From Thermocrispum municipale DSM 44069 (GTDB taxonomy: Bacteria > Actinomycetota > Actinomycetes > Mycobacteriales > Pseudonocardiaceae): a stretch of 64,000 nucleotides of DNA. The stretch is taken from positions 62,001 through 126,000 of the forward strand of contig NZ_ATYT01000003.1 of NCBI RefSeq assembly GCF_000427825.1, read 5' to 3'. The translations under genes were made by a program, and so were the position numbers. Positions 62,188 through 64,000 of the stretch are shown in pieces. The notes below the pieces were generated by a model. The model was not told the origin of the DNA, ran no database searches, and was given only the letters and a program-made list of their open reading frames with translations. How positions within the stretch are numbered: position 1 is the first letter of the stretch; the number at the start of each line of letters is the position of its first letter.

Positions 62188-64000
62188 TGCGAGACGCGGT
62201 CCACCAGGAGCCGCTTGAGGATCTTGCCGGTGGTGTTGCGCGGCAACCGGGTCAGGAACGTGACGTCGCGCGGCACGGAGAACCGGGAGAGTCGCTGGTG
62301 GATGTAGGAACGCACCATTGCCGGATCCAGCCGGGCACCGGGCTTGGGCACGATGAACGCCGCCAGCCGCTGGCCGTACTCCTGGTCCGGCACCCCGACC
62401 ACCGCGACCTCGGCGACCTGCGGCAGTGCCGCCAACGCCTCCTCGACCGGGCGCGGGAAGACGTTCTCCCCACCGGAGATGATCATCTCGTCGTCGCGGC
62501 CGGAGACGAACAGTCTGCCGTCGGCGTCCAGATAACCGACGTCGCCGGTGTCCATCAGAGCGTCCTTGACCTCCGGCGGCTCGTCGGTGTCCGCGGTGTA
62601 GCCGTGGAACGGCTGTTCGTTGCCGACGAAGATGCGGCCGACCGCGCCGCGCGGAACGAGCAGCCCGTCGCGATCGAGGATGGCCACGGTCGACCCCAGC
62701 GGGGGATGGCCGGCCGTCGTCGGAGCGACCCGGAGATCCGTCGGTCCCGCGGTCGCGGCCTGGGACACCTCGGTCGAGCCGTAGAAGTTGTAGAGGATGT
62801 CGCCGAAGGTGTCCATGAACTCGGTGACCAGGCTGCCCGGCATGGCCGATCCGCTGCTGGCCACGATGCGCAAGCTTGACGTGTCGTACTTGGCGCGCAC
62901 CTTCGCGGGCAGGTTGAGGATGCGCTGCAGCATGATCGGCACCGCCATCAGCGCGGTGACCCGATGCTCGTCGATCGCTTGCAGGCACTTCTCCGGGTCG
63001 AAGCGGTCCTGCAGGACGACGGTGGCGCGCAGCGGCGTGCTGATCTGCAGCGCGCCGAGACCCCACGTGTGGAAGATCGGCGCGGAGATCAACATGGTGT
63101 CCTCGGCCCGCAGCGGCAGCACCGACAGCATCGCGGCGATGCTGATCCAGCCTGCCGGGGTCGCGCGCTTGGCGCCCTTGGGGGTGCCGGTCGTGCCGGA
63201 GGTCAGCACGATCAGCAAACCTTCCCGCTCCGGTGCGCGCAGGTGACCTTTCGGGGCGTTCTCGATCAGCTCGTCGAGCGTCGTCCTGCCCTCGATGTCG
63301 GTGGGGGAGATGGTGCTGATCCTGCGCACCGTCGGTGGCAGGTACTGCACCAGCGGTTCGAACTCGTCGTCGGTGAACAGCACCCGGATGTCATGGCGAT
63401 CGACCAGCTGCTCGATCTGCCTGCTGGCCAGCCCGGTGTTGAACAGCACGGCGTCGCAGCCGATCATCGCGCACGCGATCGCGGCCTGCACGAATCCGCT
63501 GTGGTTGCGCGCCATGATGCCGACCGTGGCCTGGCAGTCCACCCCCATCTCGGCGATGGCCTTGGCGAGCCGCTGCGACCGGTCGTACAGCTCGGCGAAC
63601 GTCAGCGTGGTGCGGTCGTCGATGATCGCGATGTTGTCCGGGTTGCGCGCGGCGGCGGAGGCGTAGCCGCCGGCCACGGTGAATCCCCAGCGACGCAGCC
63701 TGCTGAGCTGACGCAGCCCGCGGATCGGATGCGACGCTTCGACGACACCGGCCTCCACCAGCGTGGAGAGGATCTTGCGCTGCAGACCTGCCGCCGAGCC
63801 GCCGGTGGTGATCGGAAAGTCCGGGACCCCGGACAGGTAGTCGTCGATCCGCTTCAAGCCCTCGCGGACCCAGCGCTGGATCGCGGTCCGACCGTGCTGG
63901 CCACCGAACTCCACACCTTGCGGCTTGGCCAGTACGACGGTGATCTTGGTGCCGCCGGAGTCGGCCTCCGACAGCGTCACGGACACCCAGCTGTCCGCCT
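62184..64000 (-). CDS. AMP-forming acyl-CoA synthetase, 5' end outside window, with N-terminal SRPBCC-like segment
   Basis: At least 605 residues; the frame is open through the window edge, so the start lies beyond 64000. A GTG at 63986 is possible but the fold continues upstream. The first 45 visible residues (SWVSVTLSEADSGGTKITVVLA, GRTAIQRWVREGLKRIDDYL) look like the end of an SRPBCC domain. The ANL ligase follows: LTSGTTGTPKGAKR (P-loop), YGSTEVSQ, MDTGDVGYLDADGRLFVSGR and the catalytic lysine in PRNTTGKILKRLL. It activates a fatty or aromatic acid to its CoA thioester via an adenylate. The long-chain enzyme FadD15 lies in the comparable mycobacterial region but looks different. Substrate unknown. 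Confidence 0.85.
   Translation of the reverse strand, partial: ADSWVSVTLSEADSGGTKITVVLAKPQGVEFGGQHGRTAIQRWVREGLKRIDDYLSGVPDFPITTGGSAAGLQRKILSTLVEAGVVEASHPIRGLRQLSRLRRWGFTVAGGYASAAARNPDNIAIIDDRTTLTFAELYDRSQRLAKAIAEMGVDCQATVGIMARNHSGFVQAAIACAMIGCDAVLFNTGLASRQIEQLVDRHDIRVLFTDDEFEPLVQYLPPTVRRISTISPTDIEGRTTLDELIENAPKGHLRAPEREGLLIVLTSGTTGTPKGAKRATPAGWISIAAMLSVLPLRAEDTMLISAPIFHTWGLGALQISTPLRATVVLQDRFDPEKCLQAIDEHRVTALMAVPIMLQRILNLPAKVRAKYDTSSLRIVASSGSAMPGSLVTEFMDTFGDILYNFYGSTEVSQAATAGPTDLRVAPTTAGHPPLGSTVAILDRDGLLVPRGAVGRIFVGNEQPFHGYTADTDEPPEVKDALMDTGDVGYLDADGRLFVSGRDDEMIISGGENVFPRPVEEALAALPQVAEVAVVGVPDQEYGQRLAAFIVPKPGARLDPAMVRSYIHQRLSRFSVPRDVTFLTRLPRNTTGKILKRLLVDRVSH

Overview
The window is chromosomal, high-GC DNA from an actinomycete. 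Nearly every gene is an actinobacterial core gene: IdeR, SigB, Wag31/DivIVA, SepF, DUF3039, DUF3099, DUF7455 and an ileS T-box of the short actinobacterial type. Gene content and local order resemble the dcw and Rv2179c-Rv2187 neighbourhoods of Mycobacterium and Streptomyces. My best guess is a filamentous member of the Pseudonocardiales, by resemblance only. I see no phage, IS element, CRISPR array, rRNA or tRNA gene, and no biosynthetic cluster.

Layout. (1) 1-2858, minus strand: ideR-galK-galE, an iron regulator followed by two Leloir genes. (2) 3181-10351, plus strand: a 3-mercaptopyruvate sulfurtransferase; acuC with a GNAT/acyl-CoA-synthetase fusion, an apparent lysine deacetylase/acetyltransferase pair; a lipoprotein; and a secreted LytM (M23) peptidase. 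(3) 10756-15830, minus strand: class I fumarase, sigB behind an ECF-type promoter, dtd and a methyltransferase. (4) 16012-19449: small membrane proteins, a YbdK-type ligase, an acyltransferase and a Rv2179c-like exoribonuclease. (5) 19630-36072, plus strand: a phosphofructokinase with pyrophosphate-type residues, a strong terminator, then the cell-wall/division cluster murE-murF-mraY-murD-ftsW-murG-murC-ftsQ-ftsZ-pgeF-yggS-sepF-yggT-divIVA. The usual mraZ-rsmH-ftsL-ftsI head is absent here. (6) 36180-45089: a small membrane protein, a T-box leader with ileS, a penicillin-binding-protein homologue that has lost its catalytic residues, DUF167, a 69-bp tandem repeat, an M28 aminopeptidase, lspA and rluD. 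(7) 45094-49564: an HTH/Ig-like protein and two tandem DUF885 peptidase-like genes. (8) 49677-55751: DUF2993, two SRPBCC proteins, a phosphoesterase, an ArsA-like ATPase, a small Cys protein, a ROK glucokinase that appears to start at CTG, and a Nudix-NYN fusion, many with overlapping stop/start codons. (9) 55752-64000: psuG, DUF3039, a YihY membrane protein, an SF2 helicase, DUF7455, an EamA exporter and the 3' part of an acyl-CoA synthetase that seems fused to an SRPBCC domain.

The division block is one co-oriented unit in which most genes overlap by 4-14 bp. It carries peptidoglycan precursor synthesis (MurE, MurF, MraY, MurD, MurG, MurC), the SEDS polymerase FtsW, septum assembly (FtsQ, FtsZ, SepF) and the polar scaffold DivIVA. 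Several promoters have a TANNNT box 6-7 bases before the start codon, which suggests leaderless transcripts. Four intergenic gaps hold diverged short tandem repeats. The items most worth a second look are the catalytically dead PBP, the dcw cluster junction, the CTG-started glucokinase, the ECF promoter of sigB, the Nudix-NYN and SRPBCC-ligase fusions, and the repeat arrays.
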